A DNA stretch of 64,000 nucleotides. Source: Natranaeroarchaeum sulfidigenes (lineage in GTDB: Archaea > Halobacteriota > Halobacteria > Halobacteriales > Natronoarchaeaceae). Positions 41,316 to 49,465 of this stretch are shown here, in pieces (the first letter of the stretch is position 1; each line of letters opens with the position of its first letter). A program made the translations under genes and the position numbers. The stretch is from the NCBI RefSeq assembly GCF_017094485.1, contig NZ_CP064786.1:2794788-2858787 (forward strand), read 5' to 3'. The notes beneath the pieces are model-generated. The model did no database searches. It had not been told where the DNA came from and worked only from the letters and a program-made list of their open reading frames with translations.

Positions 41316-41323
41316 TATAAATA
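41316..41323 (+). promoter_or_regulatory. TATA box of the carbohydrate ABC importer operon
   Basis: TATAAATA, 27-34 bp upstream of the ATG at 41350, which predicts transcription from within a few bases of the start codon. A second AT-rich element (TATATAATC, about 41260-41268) lies further upstream. Confidence 0.6.
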
Positions 41324-41349
41324 GGATAGCTTCATTAACAACAGGTGTA

Positions 41350-42792
41350 ATGGTTGAAAACGATCCGACCACCGAACGTAAGTTGAGCGGCGTTTCCCGC
41401 CGGCGGTTCCTGCAAGCCACAGGGGCTGCGGGCGCAGCAATGGGCGTTGCTGGCTGTCTCGGGGACGACGACGACACAATCGAAATCGATGCGGACGAAG
41501 AGTTCGCGGGCATCGAGGACGAACTACAGGAGGCCCTCTGGGACGCGGGTCTGGACGAGGAGATCGAGATCACGATCCTGCCGGGCGACTTCGAGACCGA
41601 CTCACGGCGGGCCGACTATACGAGCGCACTCGACGCGGGTCGTGGCAGCCCGGACATCTTCATGATGGACTCGGGGTGGACGATGCCGTTCATCCTCCGG
41701 GAACAGGTCCTCAACCTCGAGGAGGAACTGTCTGATGAGACCCTTGAATACGTTGAAAACGACTACCTGGATGCCGCGGTGGACACCGCAACCCATCCCG
41801 AGACGGGGGAGCTATTTGCCCTCCCGTTCTTCCCGGACTACCCGATGATGAACTACCGGAAGGATCTGGTCGAGGAGGCGGGCTACGATCCTGAAGGCGA
41901 GGACTGGTCGACGACTCCGATGAGCTGGCAGGAGTTCGCCGAGGTCGTCGAGGACGTCTGGGACTACCACGGCGGCGAGGACGGCGACTATGATTACGGC
42001 TTCACCACGCAGGCTCAGGCCTACGAGGGCCTTTCCTGCTGTACGTTTAACGAGACGATGACGTCGTGGGGTGGCGCGTACTTCGGCGACCACGAGAACC
42101 TGTTCGGACCGGTCGGCGACCGACCGGTCACCGTCAACGAGGAGCCGGTGCACGATACGATCCGCATGATGCGGTCGTTCATGTACGGCCCCGACGAGGA
42201 CGATACGCTCGACGACTTCCCACAGATTTCGAACAGCGACCTCGTCGAGTTCGGTGAAGAGGAGGCACGCTCTCCCTTTACCGGTGGCAACGCCATCTTC
42301 ATGCGAAACTGGCCGTACGTCATCCCGATCCACGCAGACGAGGGCGAAGGCGAGATCGGGACGATGCCGCTCCCGTACGGTGTCGAGGAAGGTGAAGGCG
42401 AGTACGAGGGGACGGGCGGTAGCTCCCACGCCCTCGGTGGCTGGCACTTCACTATCAATCCGAACTCAGATAACGTCGACGAGTCCTTGCAGGTACTCGA
42501 AGCCGTCGCGAGCGAGACTGTGATGAACACCGTCTTCGAAGAGAACGGAAACCCACCGCCAGTACCGGAGGTCCTGGAGAACGCGGATCCGGACGCTGTC
42601 GGACCGATGGGCGACCATCTCGATACTCTTGCGTTCGTCGCCGAACGGACCGTCCCGCGACCGGTGACCGACGTCTGGCCTGATCAGGCCGCGTCCATCT
42701 ACCAGGAGGTCCACGACGCCTATACCGGCGAGAAGACGGCCGAAGAAGCGATGTCCGACCTCGAAGGACAGCTCGAAGGCTCCGAAGAATAA
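41350..42792 (+). CDS. Carbohydrate ABC importer, substrate-binding lipoprotein
   Basis: 480 residues. SRRRFLQATGAAGAAMGVAGC is a Tat signal with a lipobox Cys near residue 36. The mature part resembles family 1 sugar-binding proteins (MalE/UgpB type): the DILMM-like DIFMMDSGWTMPFI, the FPDYPMMNYRKDLVEEAGY segment, and the C-terminal PVTDVWPDQAASIYQEVHDAYTGEKTAEEAMSDLEGQLE that is nearly universal for the family. It should capture a sugar outside the cell and deliver it to the two permeases downstream. The sugar cannot be told; maltose, trehalose or glucose are possible. Confidence 0.9.
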   Translation: MVENDPTTERKLSGVSRRRFLQATGAAGAAMGVAGCLGDDDDTIEIDADEEFAGIEDELQEALWDAGLDEEIEITILPGDFETDSRRADYTSALDAGRGSPDIFMMDSGWTMPFILREQVLNLEEELSDETLEYVENDYLDAAVDTATHPETGELFALPFFPDYPMMNYRKDLVEEAGYDPEGEDWSTTPMSWQEFAEVVEDVWDYHGGEDGDYDYGFTTQAQAYEGLSCCTFNETMTSWGGAYFGDHENLFGPVGDRPVTVNEEPVHDTIRMMRSFMYGPDEDDTLDDFPQISNSDLVEFGEEEARSPFTGGNAIFMRNWPYVIPIHADEGEGEIGTMPLPYGVEEGEGEYEGTGGSSHALGGWHFTINPNSDNVDESLQVLEAVASETVMNTVFEENGNPPPVPEVLENADPDAVGPMGDHLDTLAFVAERTVPRPVTDVWPDQAASIYQEVHDAYTGEKTAEEAMSDLEGQLEGSEE

Positions 42793-42813
42793 CCCCCCAT
42801 CGTCGAGGGGGGT
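42792..42813 (+). terminator. Intercistronic GC stem-loop after the binding-protein gene
   Basis: ACCCCCC (42792-42798) and GGGGGGT (42807-42813) form a perfect 7-bp stem with an 8-base loop that starts at the last base of the stop codon. Position suggests partial termination or mRNA-end protection, allowing more binding protein than permease. Confidence 0.6.
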
Positions 42814-42913
42814 CGCCGATAGGTTTAACAACCGACTCCAGTATTACTACTTAATCGAGATAGATGGATGATAACACCACGCATACACCGAGGTCAGGGG
42901 GATAGCTGGTAGT

Positions 42914-43921
42914 ATGGCAACAGAACAACCACCCGGGGAAGATACACGGCTCCTGATGCGGCCGCTCAACTGGCTGGAAACCAAAAGTGAGGCAGTGTAC
43001 GCGTACTTCCTGCTCGCACCAGCGTTCGCTCTGCTGGCACTGGTAGCGTTCTATCCGCTGTTTCAGACGCTACGGTATTCACTGTTTGCGGACGAGACCG
43101 CGGGAGCGGACCCATTCGGTGAGTTCGTCGGGCTCAGCAACTACGTCGATGTGCTGACCGGGAACGCGGATGTACCCAGACAGTTTATCGATATTACGAC
43201 AACGAGTGGCTTCCCGTTCATCGAGCTGGGATCGCCGTTCCTCAGGCAGGCACTGTTCGTCACGCTGGCATTCGTGATCATTAGCGTCTTCTTCGAGACC
43301 CTGATCGGCTTCGGACAGGCGCTGGTCCTCGATCAGGACTTCAAGGGCAATCGGTGGGTCCGCGTCGCGGTCATCATCCCGTGGGCCGTCCCGATCGTCA
43401 TTCAGGGGATGATCTTCTTCCTGATCTTCAACCCGAACATCGGCTTTGGCTCCGATCTGATGCAGGGGCTCGGTATCTTCGGCTCGAACCCCCTCGCTAG
43501 CACACGTGACGGGTTCATTATCGTCACTGTCGCCGACATCTGGAAGACTGCGGCGTTCATGGCGCTTTTGATCCTTGCCGGGCTCCAGAGTATCGATCGG
43601 TCGCTGTATGACGTCGCAAAAGTGTCGGGTGCAACGCCGTGGCAGCGATTCAAGTACATTACGCTGCCGCTCGTTGCGCCCGCGCTGATCGTCGCAATGC
43701 TGTTCCGGACGATGGACGCGATGCGGATCTACGGACTGATCGACGCCAGCGTCGGCTGTTCGACGGTCCCCTCGATGACCTGCCTTGTGATTATCTCGCT
43801 TGAACAGACCAGACGCTGGGCGACGGCCTCCGCAGTGGCGTTCCTGACCGCCGTGGTGATCTCCGTGTTCGTCCTCGTGTATCTGGTCTTCCTGCGTGAC
43901 TCCGGAGGTGACCTACAATGA
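42914..43921 (+). CDS. Carbohydrate ABC importer permease (MalF type)
   Basis: 335 residues, six membrane helices. The EAA loop that contacts the ATPase is SLYDVAKVSGATPWQRFKYITLPL (~232-255), of the D-A-A-x-V-x-G-A type. First helix at ~24-45 (YFLLAPAFALLALVAFYPL). The stop overlaps the next permease start by 4 bases (ATGA). It should pair with the second permease to form the channel. Confidence 0.9.
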   Translation: MATEQPPGEDTRLLMRPLNWLETKSEAVYAYFLLAPAFALLALVAFYPLFQTLRYSLFADETAGADPFGEFVGLSNYVDVLTGNADVPRQFIDITTTSGFPFIELGSPFLRQALFVTLAFVIISVFFETLIGFGQALVLDQDFKGNRWVRVAVIIPWAVPIVIQGMIFFLIFNPNIGFGSDLMQGLGIFGSNPLASTRDGFIIVTVADIWKTAAFMALLILAGLQSIDRSLYDVAKVSGATPWQRFKYITLPLVAPALIVAMLFRTMDAMRIYGLIDASVGCSTVPSMTCLVIISLEQTRRWATASAVAFLTAVVISVFVLVYLVFLRDSGGDLQ

Positions 43922-44937
43922 GCACTGAAGAAGAACAACATCCGGACATCGCCGCACAGCAACAGGCCGCTGGAGAGCCCGAAATCGACCGTGGGCTCAT
44001 CGAAGGATGGGCGGCAAAGATGATCAGTAACCCGGAACGGGCCTACAAGGCGGCGTTTTACACGTTTACTATCGCCTTCCTTGTGACGACGCTGTTCCCG
44101 TTCTACTGGCTGTTCATGCTCGCGTTGACCCCGTCCGGGCAGTTCGGCCGTGACAGCATCGTCCTCACTCCCGGCGGCTTCGATCCATCGTTGCTCGCCG
44201 AGGGCGATATCACGATGGGGACGAACCCAGGTGCGTTCATCGAAGTGTTCACGACCCTTCCGTTCCACCGGTTCGTATTCAACAGCTTCCTGATCGCAAC
44301 GATCGGGACGGTGCTCGTCCTCTTTGTCGCGTCGCTGGCCGGCTACGTCTTCGGTCGACTCCAGTTCCGCGGGAAGACGCCGCTACTGCTGCTCGTACTG
44401 ATCGTTTCGTTCTTCCCACCGGCAGCCTTTTTCGTCCCGCTGAACCGGCTGTTCAACCGGAACTTCGACGTCCTGGCACCGATCATCGCGGATGGGTCGC
44501 TGTACAACCACCCGTCGGCAATTATCATCCCCGTTTCGGCGCTGTATCTGCCACTCGCCATCTTCATCCTGATGGTGTTTTACGCGCAGATTCCGGACGG
44601 GCTGGAAGACGCCGCGCGTGTCGAGGGAACGACCCGGCTCGGTGCACTGTTCCGCGTGATCGTGCCGCTGTCCGCACCCGGCGTCGCGACGGCAGGCGTG
44701 CTGTCGTTTATTACCATCTACAACGAGTACTTCTTCTCCTCGTTGATGACCGATGGGCGCGCCGAAAACTGGGCACCGATGCTCGAAGGCGTGTTAGGGT
44801 TCCAGGGGCAGTACGAGACCCTGTTCAACCTGATGGCCGCATCGAGTATCATCGCAGTGTTGCCGATCGCTATCCTGGTGATCGTCGCACAGGAAAAGAT
44901 CGTGAGTGGACTCACACAGGGAGCAGTCAAGGAGTAA
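43918..44937 (+). CDS. Carbohydrate ABC importer permease (MalG type)
   Basis: 339 residues, six membrane helices after an N-terminal soluble part of about 45 residues. The EAA loop GLEDAARVEGTTRLGALFRVIVPLS (~225-249) matches MalG-like permeases. The N-terminus overlaps the MalF-type gene by 4 bases. The ATPase gene follows 4 bases after its stop codon. Confidence 0.9.
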   Translation: MSTEEEQHPDIAAQQQAAGEPEIDRGLIEGWAAKMISNPERAYKAAFYTFTIAFLVTTLFPFYWLFMLALTPSGQFGRDSIVLTPGGFDPSLLAEGDITMGTNPGAFIEVFTTLPFHRFVFNSFLIATIGTVLVLFVASLAGYVFGRLQFRGKTPLLLLVLIVSFFPPAAFFVPLNRLFNRNFDVLAPIIADGSLYNHPSAIIIPVSALYLPLAIFILMVFYAQIPDGLEDAARVEGTTRLGALFRVIVPLSAPGVATAGVLSFITIYNEYFFSSLMTDGRAENWAPMLEGVLGFQGQYETLFNLMAASSIIAVLPIAILVIVAQEKIVSGLTQGAVKE

Positions 44938-44941
44938 ACCC

Positions 44942-46090
44942 ATGGCAAACGTCAAACTCGAAAACATTACGAAACGGTACGAAGACGTAACGGCGGTCGA
45001 TCAGATGAATCTCGATGTAGAACACGGCGAGTTCCTCACGCTTGTTGGCCCCTCCGGTTGTGGGAAGTCCACAACCATGGAGACGATCGCGGGGCTGACC
45101 CTCCCGACCGAGGGAACCGTCGAGATCGGCGGACGCGACGTCACAGACCTGCCGCCGAAGGACCGTGGCATCTCGATGGTGTTCCAGAACATCGCGCTGT
45201 TCCCACACATGGATGTCTACGACAACATCTCCTTCGGGCTCCGCCTTCGCAAATACGATCAGGAGGAGGTCGACCGGCGCGTCGAGGATGCCGCCGACAT
45301 CGTTCAGCTCGAAGGGATGATGGACCGGATGCCCTCGGAGATGTCCGGCGGCCAGCGCCAGCGTGTCGCCATCGCACGGGCGATCGTTCGCGACCCCGAC
45401 GTGTTCCTGATGGACGAGCCGCTGGCGAACCTGGACGCGGAGCTCAAAGTCCACATGCGGACCCAGCTCCAGCGTCTGCACAAACAGCTCGACACGACGA
45501 TCATCTACGTCACCCACGACCAGGCCCAGGCGATGACGATGTCCGACCGGATCGCCGTCATCAACTCGGGCGTGCTCCAGCAGGTCGCGTCCCCGCTGGA
45601 GTGTTACAACAAGCCGAAGAACCTCTTTGTCGCCGGGTTCATCGGCTCGCCGTCGATGAACTTTATGGACGGCGAGATCACGGAGGACGGCTTTAGCTCG
45701 GAGTATGCGACCGTCAACTTCGATCCGGACGCACACGGCGTCGACGTCGGTCAGCAGGTCACGATGGGCATCCGACCGGAGGACGTCCATCTCGAGCGTG
45801 ACCAGTCGAACGCCGCCGAGGCGACCCGGACGTTCAACGTCGTCACCGACGTGCTCGAACCGATGGGCGACGAACAGTTCGTCTACCTACTGATGGAGCG
45901 TGACGTCGAGGCCGACGCCGAGGGACGTGGTGAAGGCCAGCTCCTGATGAGCCTCGGGCCGGACGAGGATATCGCGGAGGGAGAAGAGATCTCGGTCGTC
46001 TTCGACCGCGAGAAGATCCACCTGTTCGATACGAACTCCGGGGACGCGATCGTTCACGGGCTCCAGCCGAAGTCGGTGCCGGAGCCATAG
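44942..46090 (+). CDS. Carbohydrate ABC importer ATPase (UgpC/MsmK type)
   Basis: 382 residues from the ATG at 44942 (MANVKLENITKRYEDVTAVDQ). Walker A GPSGCGKST (~40-48), Q-loop FQNIALFPHM, ABC signature MSGGQRQRVAIARA, Walker B VFLMDEPLANLD and the switch His in YVTHDQAQAM. The C-terminal ~130 residues form an OB/TOBE regulatory domain with GIRPEDVHLE, which in relatives binds EIIA-type or other controls. As the MsmK/UgpC group shares one ATPase between several importers, this may also energise others. Confidence 0.92.
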   Translation: MANVKLENITKRYEDVTAVDQMNLDVEHGEFLTLVGPSGCGKSTTMETIAGLTLPTEGTVEIGGRDVTDLPPKDRGISMVFQNIALFPHMDVYDNISFGLRLRKYDQEEVDRRVEDAADIVQLEGMMDRMPSEMSGGQRQRVAIARAIVRDPDVFLMDEPLANLDAELKVHMRTQLQRLHKQLDTTIIYVTHDQAQAMTMSDRIAVINSGVLQQVASPLECYNKPKNLFVAGFIGSPSMNFMDGEITEDGFSSEYATVNFDPDAHGVDVGQQVTMGIRPEDVHLERDQSNAAEATRTFNVVTDVLEPMGDEQFVYLLMERDVEADAEGRGEGQLLMSLGPDEDIAEGEEISVVFDREKIHLFDTNSGDAIVHGLQPKSVPEP

Positions 46091-46187
46091 TAGTTCCACT
46101 GCTGTATCTACTGCGTTTTTCGTTCGGCGCGAGTACCGCTCTCCTGTTCGATAGCAGGTCAGAGAAATTAACCGAAACACTCGGCTT

Positions 46188-47264
46188 CTAGTCGTCAGCG
46201 ATAACCGGATCGGCCGTCGGGTCGGCCATGGCGAGCACGTCGTCGAAGAAGTCGAGCGAGTCGTTCGGTCCGGGGTTTGCCTCGGGGTGGTACTGTCGCG
46301 TGATGATCTCCAGTTCCTCGTTGTCGAGTCCTTCCGGGGTGTCGTCGTTGACGTTAAACTGAGTGACTTCGAGGTTCTCGCCGGGGTCGGCGACGGTGTA
46401 GCCGTGGTTCTGGGTCGTCATGACGACGCGGTTCGTGCGGACATCCATGACGGGCTGGTTGACCCCACGGTGGCCGAAGTCCATCTTTGCAGTCGAACCA
46501 CCGAGCGCGCGGGCGACGATCTGCTGGCCGAGACAGATCCCGGCGAGGGGGAGTTCGCCGGCGTAGTGGTCGACGAGTTCGACAGTCTGTTCGAAGTTCG
46601 CAGGGTCACCGGGGCCGTTCGAGATGAACAGTACGTCCGGTTCGGTCTCGGCGACGTCCTCGATCGTTGCGTCGTAGGGCAGGATCTGTACGTCGGCTCC
46701 GCGAGCGTTCAGCGAGTCGACGATCGATCCCTTCGCTCCACAGTCGATCAGGGTCACGTCGGCGTCGACACCATCAGCCGCGCCCTCGCTGAAGGCGGGC
46801 TCGTCGACGCTGACCTGTGCGCCGATGTCGGTGTGCTCGCTCATCCCCTTGCAGGCGTCGAGTTCGTCGAGCGCGTCCTGCTCGGTGACGCCCTCGCCGA
46901 CGGCGATCCCACACTTCATCGCACCCTCCTCGCGGATATCGGTGACGAGGTCGCGGGTGTCCAGATGATCGACCGCGGGGACGCCCTCCTCATCGAGCCA
47001 CTCGACGATTTCGTCGGTCAATTCGCGGGCGACGACGGCGTTCGGGTGGACGCGATCGGACTCGAAGCGCTCCTCCCGGACGCCGTAGTTACCGATCAGC
47101 GGGTACGAGAAGGTGAGTACCTGCTCCTCATAGGAGGGGTCGGTCAGGCTCTCCTCGTAGCCCGTGTATGCTGTCGTGAAAACGAGTTCGCCGGGTGTGC
47201 TCCCAGGAACACGACCACGGGCTTCGACCACATGGCCGCCTTCCAGTGCTACGTAGGCATCCAT
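46188..47264 (-). CDS. carA: Carbamoyl-phosphate synthase small subunit (glutaminase)
   Basis: 358 residues. Hydrolyses glutamine and channels ammonia to CarB. N-terminal CPSase domain (AYVALEGGHVVEARG ... TGYEESLTDPSYEEQVLTFSYPLIGNYG) and a class I amidotransferase domain with FISNGPGDP, catalytic Cys in GICLGQQIVARALGG, and the His/Glu in RQYHPEANPGPNDSL. It is divergent from an Lrp/AsnC-type gene across a 103-base gap and distant from carB. Confidence 0.95.
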   Translation of the reverse strand: MDAYVALEGGHVVEARGRVPGSTPGELVFTTAYTGYEESLTDPSYEEQVLTFSYPLIGNYGVREERFESDRVHPNAVVARELTDEIVEWLDEEGVPAVDHLDTRDLVTDIREEGAMKCGIAVGEGVTEQDALDELDACKGMSEHTDIGAQVSVDEPAFSEGAADGVDADVTLIDCGAKGSIVDSLNARGADVQILPYDATIEDVAETEPDVLFISNGPGDPANFEQTVELVDHYAGELPLAGICLGQQIVARALGGSTAKMDFGHRGVNQPVMDVRTNRVVMTTQNHGYTVADPGENLEVTQFNVNDDTPEGLDNEELEIITRQYHPEANPGPNDSLDFFDDVLAMADPTADPVIADD

Positions 47265-47272
47265 CGTTACGA

Positions 47273-47282
47273 TATACGTATA
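47273..47282. promoter_or_regulatory. Palindrome next to the carA start
   Basis: TATACGTATA, a perfect 10-bp palindrome 9 bp upstream of the carA ATG. It lies in the carA-Lrp intergenic gap, so it may be a regulator half-site or simply part of the leader. Confidence 0.35.
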
Positions 47283-47356
47283 CTTCTACCGGCAATAAAG
47301 CTTCCTTTCGAAGTCAGGCTACGAATTTCGTAATCGGTAAGTGGGGGTGGCAGAAA

Positions 47357-47363
47357 GGAGGTG
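47357..47363 (+). promoter_or_regulatory. Shine-Dalgarno site of the Lrp-type gene
   Basis: GGAGGTG, five bases before the ATG at 47368. A perfect SD is uncommon in this window, and it fixes the start at 47368 rather than the in-frame codon at 47341. Confidence 0.65.
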
Positions 47364-47367
47364 TATC

Positions 47368-47781
47368 ATGGACGACCTCGACCGAGCGATACTGGACGTC
47401 CTGCGGCGGGACGCACGAACGCCGTACACCGAGATCGCCGAACAGGTCGACACCTCGGAGGGAACCGTCAGGAACCGCGTCGAACGGATGACCGAGGACG
47501 GCGTCATCGAGCGCTTTACCGTCACTACACGCACGGGGAACGTCAAAGCGATGATCGAGGTCAGCGTTGCGGTCGACGTCGATACCACCGCCGTCTCCGA
47601 GCGCATGACCGACTGGAACGAGGTCGACTTCGTCTGGCAGGTCAGCGGCGAGGAGGATATCGTCCTGGTCGTCGACGCCGCCGACACACAGGACCTCAAC
47701 GAACTGATCACGAAAGCCCGCGAGCTCGACGATGTAGTGAGCACCGAGACGCGGCTGATTCTGGACGAACAGCTCGGGTAG
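47368..47781 (+). CDS. Lrp/AsnC family transcription regulator
   Basis: 137 residues. N-terminal winged HTH (MDDLDRAILDVLRRDARTPYTEIAEQVDTSEGTVRNRVERMTEDGVIERFT) and C-terminal RAM domain (VSVAVDVDTTAVSERMTDWNEVDFVWQVSGEEDIVLVVDAADTQDLNELI), which binds amino acids in the family. Divergent from carA, so control of carA (carbamoyl phosphate for arginine and pyrimidines) is a reasonable inference. Haloarchaeal Lrp proteins often regulate neighbouring genes and themselves. Confidence 0.9.
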   Translation: MDDLDRAILDVLRRDARTPYTEIAEQVDTSEGTVRNRVERMTEDGVIERFTVTTRTGNVKAMIEVSVAVDVDTTAVSERMTDWNEVDFVWQVSGEEDIVLVVDAADTQDLNELITKARELDDVVSTETRLILDEQLG

Positions 47782-47885
47782 TCGATCGGGTTGGTACATC
47801 TCCGACAGGATCTCTCCCCGCGACACGAGAGCCACACATTGTAGAAATTGTTCCCAGAATATCGTGGAAAATCCGATAACATGAG

Positions 47886-47905
47886 TAGAATGTGTACACA
47901 TTCTA
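47886..47905. promoter_or_regulatory. Perfect 20-bp palindrome between the Lrp gene and idi
   Basis: Half-site TAGAATGTGT is followed at once by its reverse complement. A symmetric 20-bp site without spacer is typical of operators. It lies 105 bases after the Lrp stop and 149 before idi. A TATA-like CTATAG overlaps its right edge (47903-47908). Confidence 0.55.
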
Positions 47906-48053
47906 TAGACTCCGCGTGGGAGATTTCCCCGGTGGACGAAAATCGACTGGCGGAGAGCGTCGCGGCCAGCGAGAGAACGTGTAGACCCTGTACCGTCGCC
48001 AATCGCACCCAAAACCGAAGCCGGTTTTACGGTGGTATTCGACAGTACGCCTG

Positions 48054-48620
48054 ATGAGCACCGAGGACGCCGACACGCTCGAACACGAGAACGCCTCGCA
48101 GGACGTCATCGCGGTCGACGAGAACGACGAGCCACAGGGACTGGTGAATCGACTGGACGCGCACACCGGCGACGGGATCCGCCACCGCGCGTTTACCGCA
48201 CTGATCTTCGACGGCGAGGGGAACATCCTGCTCGCACAGCGCGCCCCGAACAAACGCCTCTGGGACACCCACTGGGACGGCACAGTCGCCTCCCACCCCG
48301 TCGAGGGCCAGACCCAGAAGGAGGCGACCCGCGAACGGCTCGAAGAGGAACTCGGCATCACACCCGACCAGTATTCGGACCTGAGACTCACCGACCGGTT
48401 CGAGTACAAACGCTACTACGAGAACGCGGGCCTCGAACACGAGGTCTGTGCCGTGCTCCAGCTCACGCTGGACGACACCTCGCTCGACCCCGACGAGGAG
48501 GAGGTCGCCGGACTCATGTGGGTCCCCTACGAGCGCCTGCACGAACACCCCGAGTGGTACCGACAGCTCAGACTCTGCCCGTGGTTCGAGATCGCGATGC
48601 GCCGGGACGTGAACAGGTAG
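48054..48620 (+). CDS. idi: Isopentenyl-diphosphate delta-isomerase, type 1
   Basis: 188 residues. Interconverts IPP and DMAPP for isoprenoid (archaeal lipid, carotenoid) synthesis. NUDIX-fold isomerase marks: HRAFTALIFDGEGNILLAQRAPNKRLWDTHWDGTVASHPVEGQT with the Trp and metal His residues, ATRERLEEELGI, and the FEYKRYYENAGLEHEVCAVL strand carrying the catalytic Glu region. The Cys of TCCSHP-type enzymes is here in GTVASHP (Ala-Ser), an interesting difference from the E. coli-type active site. A GGTTTTAC promoter box ~27 bp upstream implies a leaderless transcript. Confidence 0.85.
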   Translation: MSTEDADTLEHENASQDVIAVDENDEPQGLVNRLDAHTGDGIRHRAFTALIFDGEGNILLAQRAPNKRLWDTHWDGTVASHPVEGQTQKEATRERLEEELGITPDQYSDLRLTDRFEYKRYYENAGLEHEVCAVLQLTLDDTSLDPDEEEVAGLMWVPYERLHEHPEWYRQLRLCPWFEIAMRRDVNR

Positions 48621-48764
48621 GGCGTCTTCTCCAGCCTGTCCGTTGGATCGTCGCGGAGCTACTGTCTCCGAGTGTGTAATATGTTACCATTTGACAAGAA
48701 TTTATAACGAGACGGTGCCTACTCACAGATAGGGCAGGCAAAGACCCGCCCCGAGGTGATCACA

Positions 48765-49115
48765 ATGACGCAAACCGTCCCGCGGCGTGACCGGACCCGC
48801 ATCGACATGAGTCGGGCCGAACAGTGGGTCGTCCACCACGTGGTACTCGAAGAGATCGAAGCCAGCCACGAGGCCAGAGAGTCCCCGCCGTGGTGGGCGC
48901 TCTCGGTACTCGAAAAGCTCGAAGACCGGCCGGTGCGCGAGCGCGATATCGATGGCGGGCCGACGTTCACGTGCTACGAAGCCTGGCGGGTCCGTCGCGC
49001 ACTCACGGCGTACGCTGAATCGCCGGAGACGCCCACGGCCGACGTCACGGCCGCAGTCGGCGTTGCCCGACGTCTCGATGCGGCCTTCGTCGAACCACCA
49101 GCAGCGATCACCTAG
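48765..49115 (+). CDS. Conserved halophile protein, unknown (DUF7853-like)
   Basis: 116 residues from ATG 48765; a GTG at 48756 would add three residues. Central segment VVHHVVLEEIEASHEARESPPWWALSVLEKLEDRPVRERDIDGGPTFTCYEAWRVRRALTAYA is likely helical and well conserved in haloarchaea as far as I recall (possibly DUF7853). No metal or catalytic motif is evident. Its stop overlaps that of the convergent gene by 4 bases. Confidence 0.62.
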   Translation: MTQTVPRRDRTRIDMSRAEQWVVHHVVLEEIEASHEARESPPWWALSVLEKLEDRPVRERDIDGGPTFTCYEAWRVRRALTAYAESPETPTADVTAAVGVARRLDAAFVEPPAAIT

Positions 49116-49465
49116 GGGCGAGTGGTCGCCCAGACGGCGACCACGCCGAGCAAGAGCGCGGGGATCAGCGGCATCACGACGAGCGAGACCCAGAACGGCA
49201 GGACGGGCGGGCGCAGGTAGACAACCAGCGGCGCGACGACGAGCGCGAGCGCCATAACGCCGATCAGCACCCACCCCCGCCAGTCGAACTCGCGGTCGAC
49301 CGCGGCAGGATGGGTCGGTTCGTCGCCGCCGTCGCCCTCGGCGTCGACGCGGTCGCCATCCTCGTCGAACGTCGCCGGATCGTGGGTGTAGCTGGTGGTT
49401 TCCAGACTGTGGTCGCCATCGCCCTCTCCTCCATCGTCGCGCTCCGCGTCAGGCGTCGAGCTCAC
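49112..49465 (-). CDS. Small membrane protein with acidic N-terminus, unknown
   Basis: 117 residues. The first ~65 are hydrophilic and acidic; two helices follow (~67-86 and ~90-112). No named family recognised. The start overlaps the end of the upstream oxidoreductase gene (49449-49465), suggesting co-transcription. Confidence 0.58.
   Translation of the reverse strand: MSSTPDAERDDGGEGDGDHSLETTSYTHDPATFDEDGDRVDAEGDGGDEPTHPAAVDREFDWRGWVLIGVMALALVVAPLVVYLRPPVLPFWVSLVVMPLIPALLLGVVAVWATTRP

Noticed and set aside
47881-48054. 57-residue frame (Cys-containing) just before idi
   Set aside because: Not acidic, codon use unlike neighbours, and it runs through the 20-bp palindrome and the idi promoter box; no family match seen.
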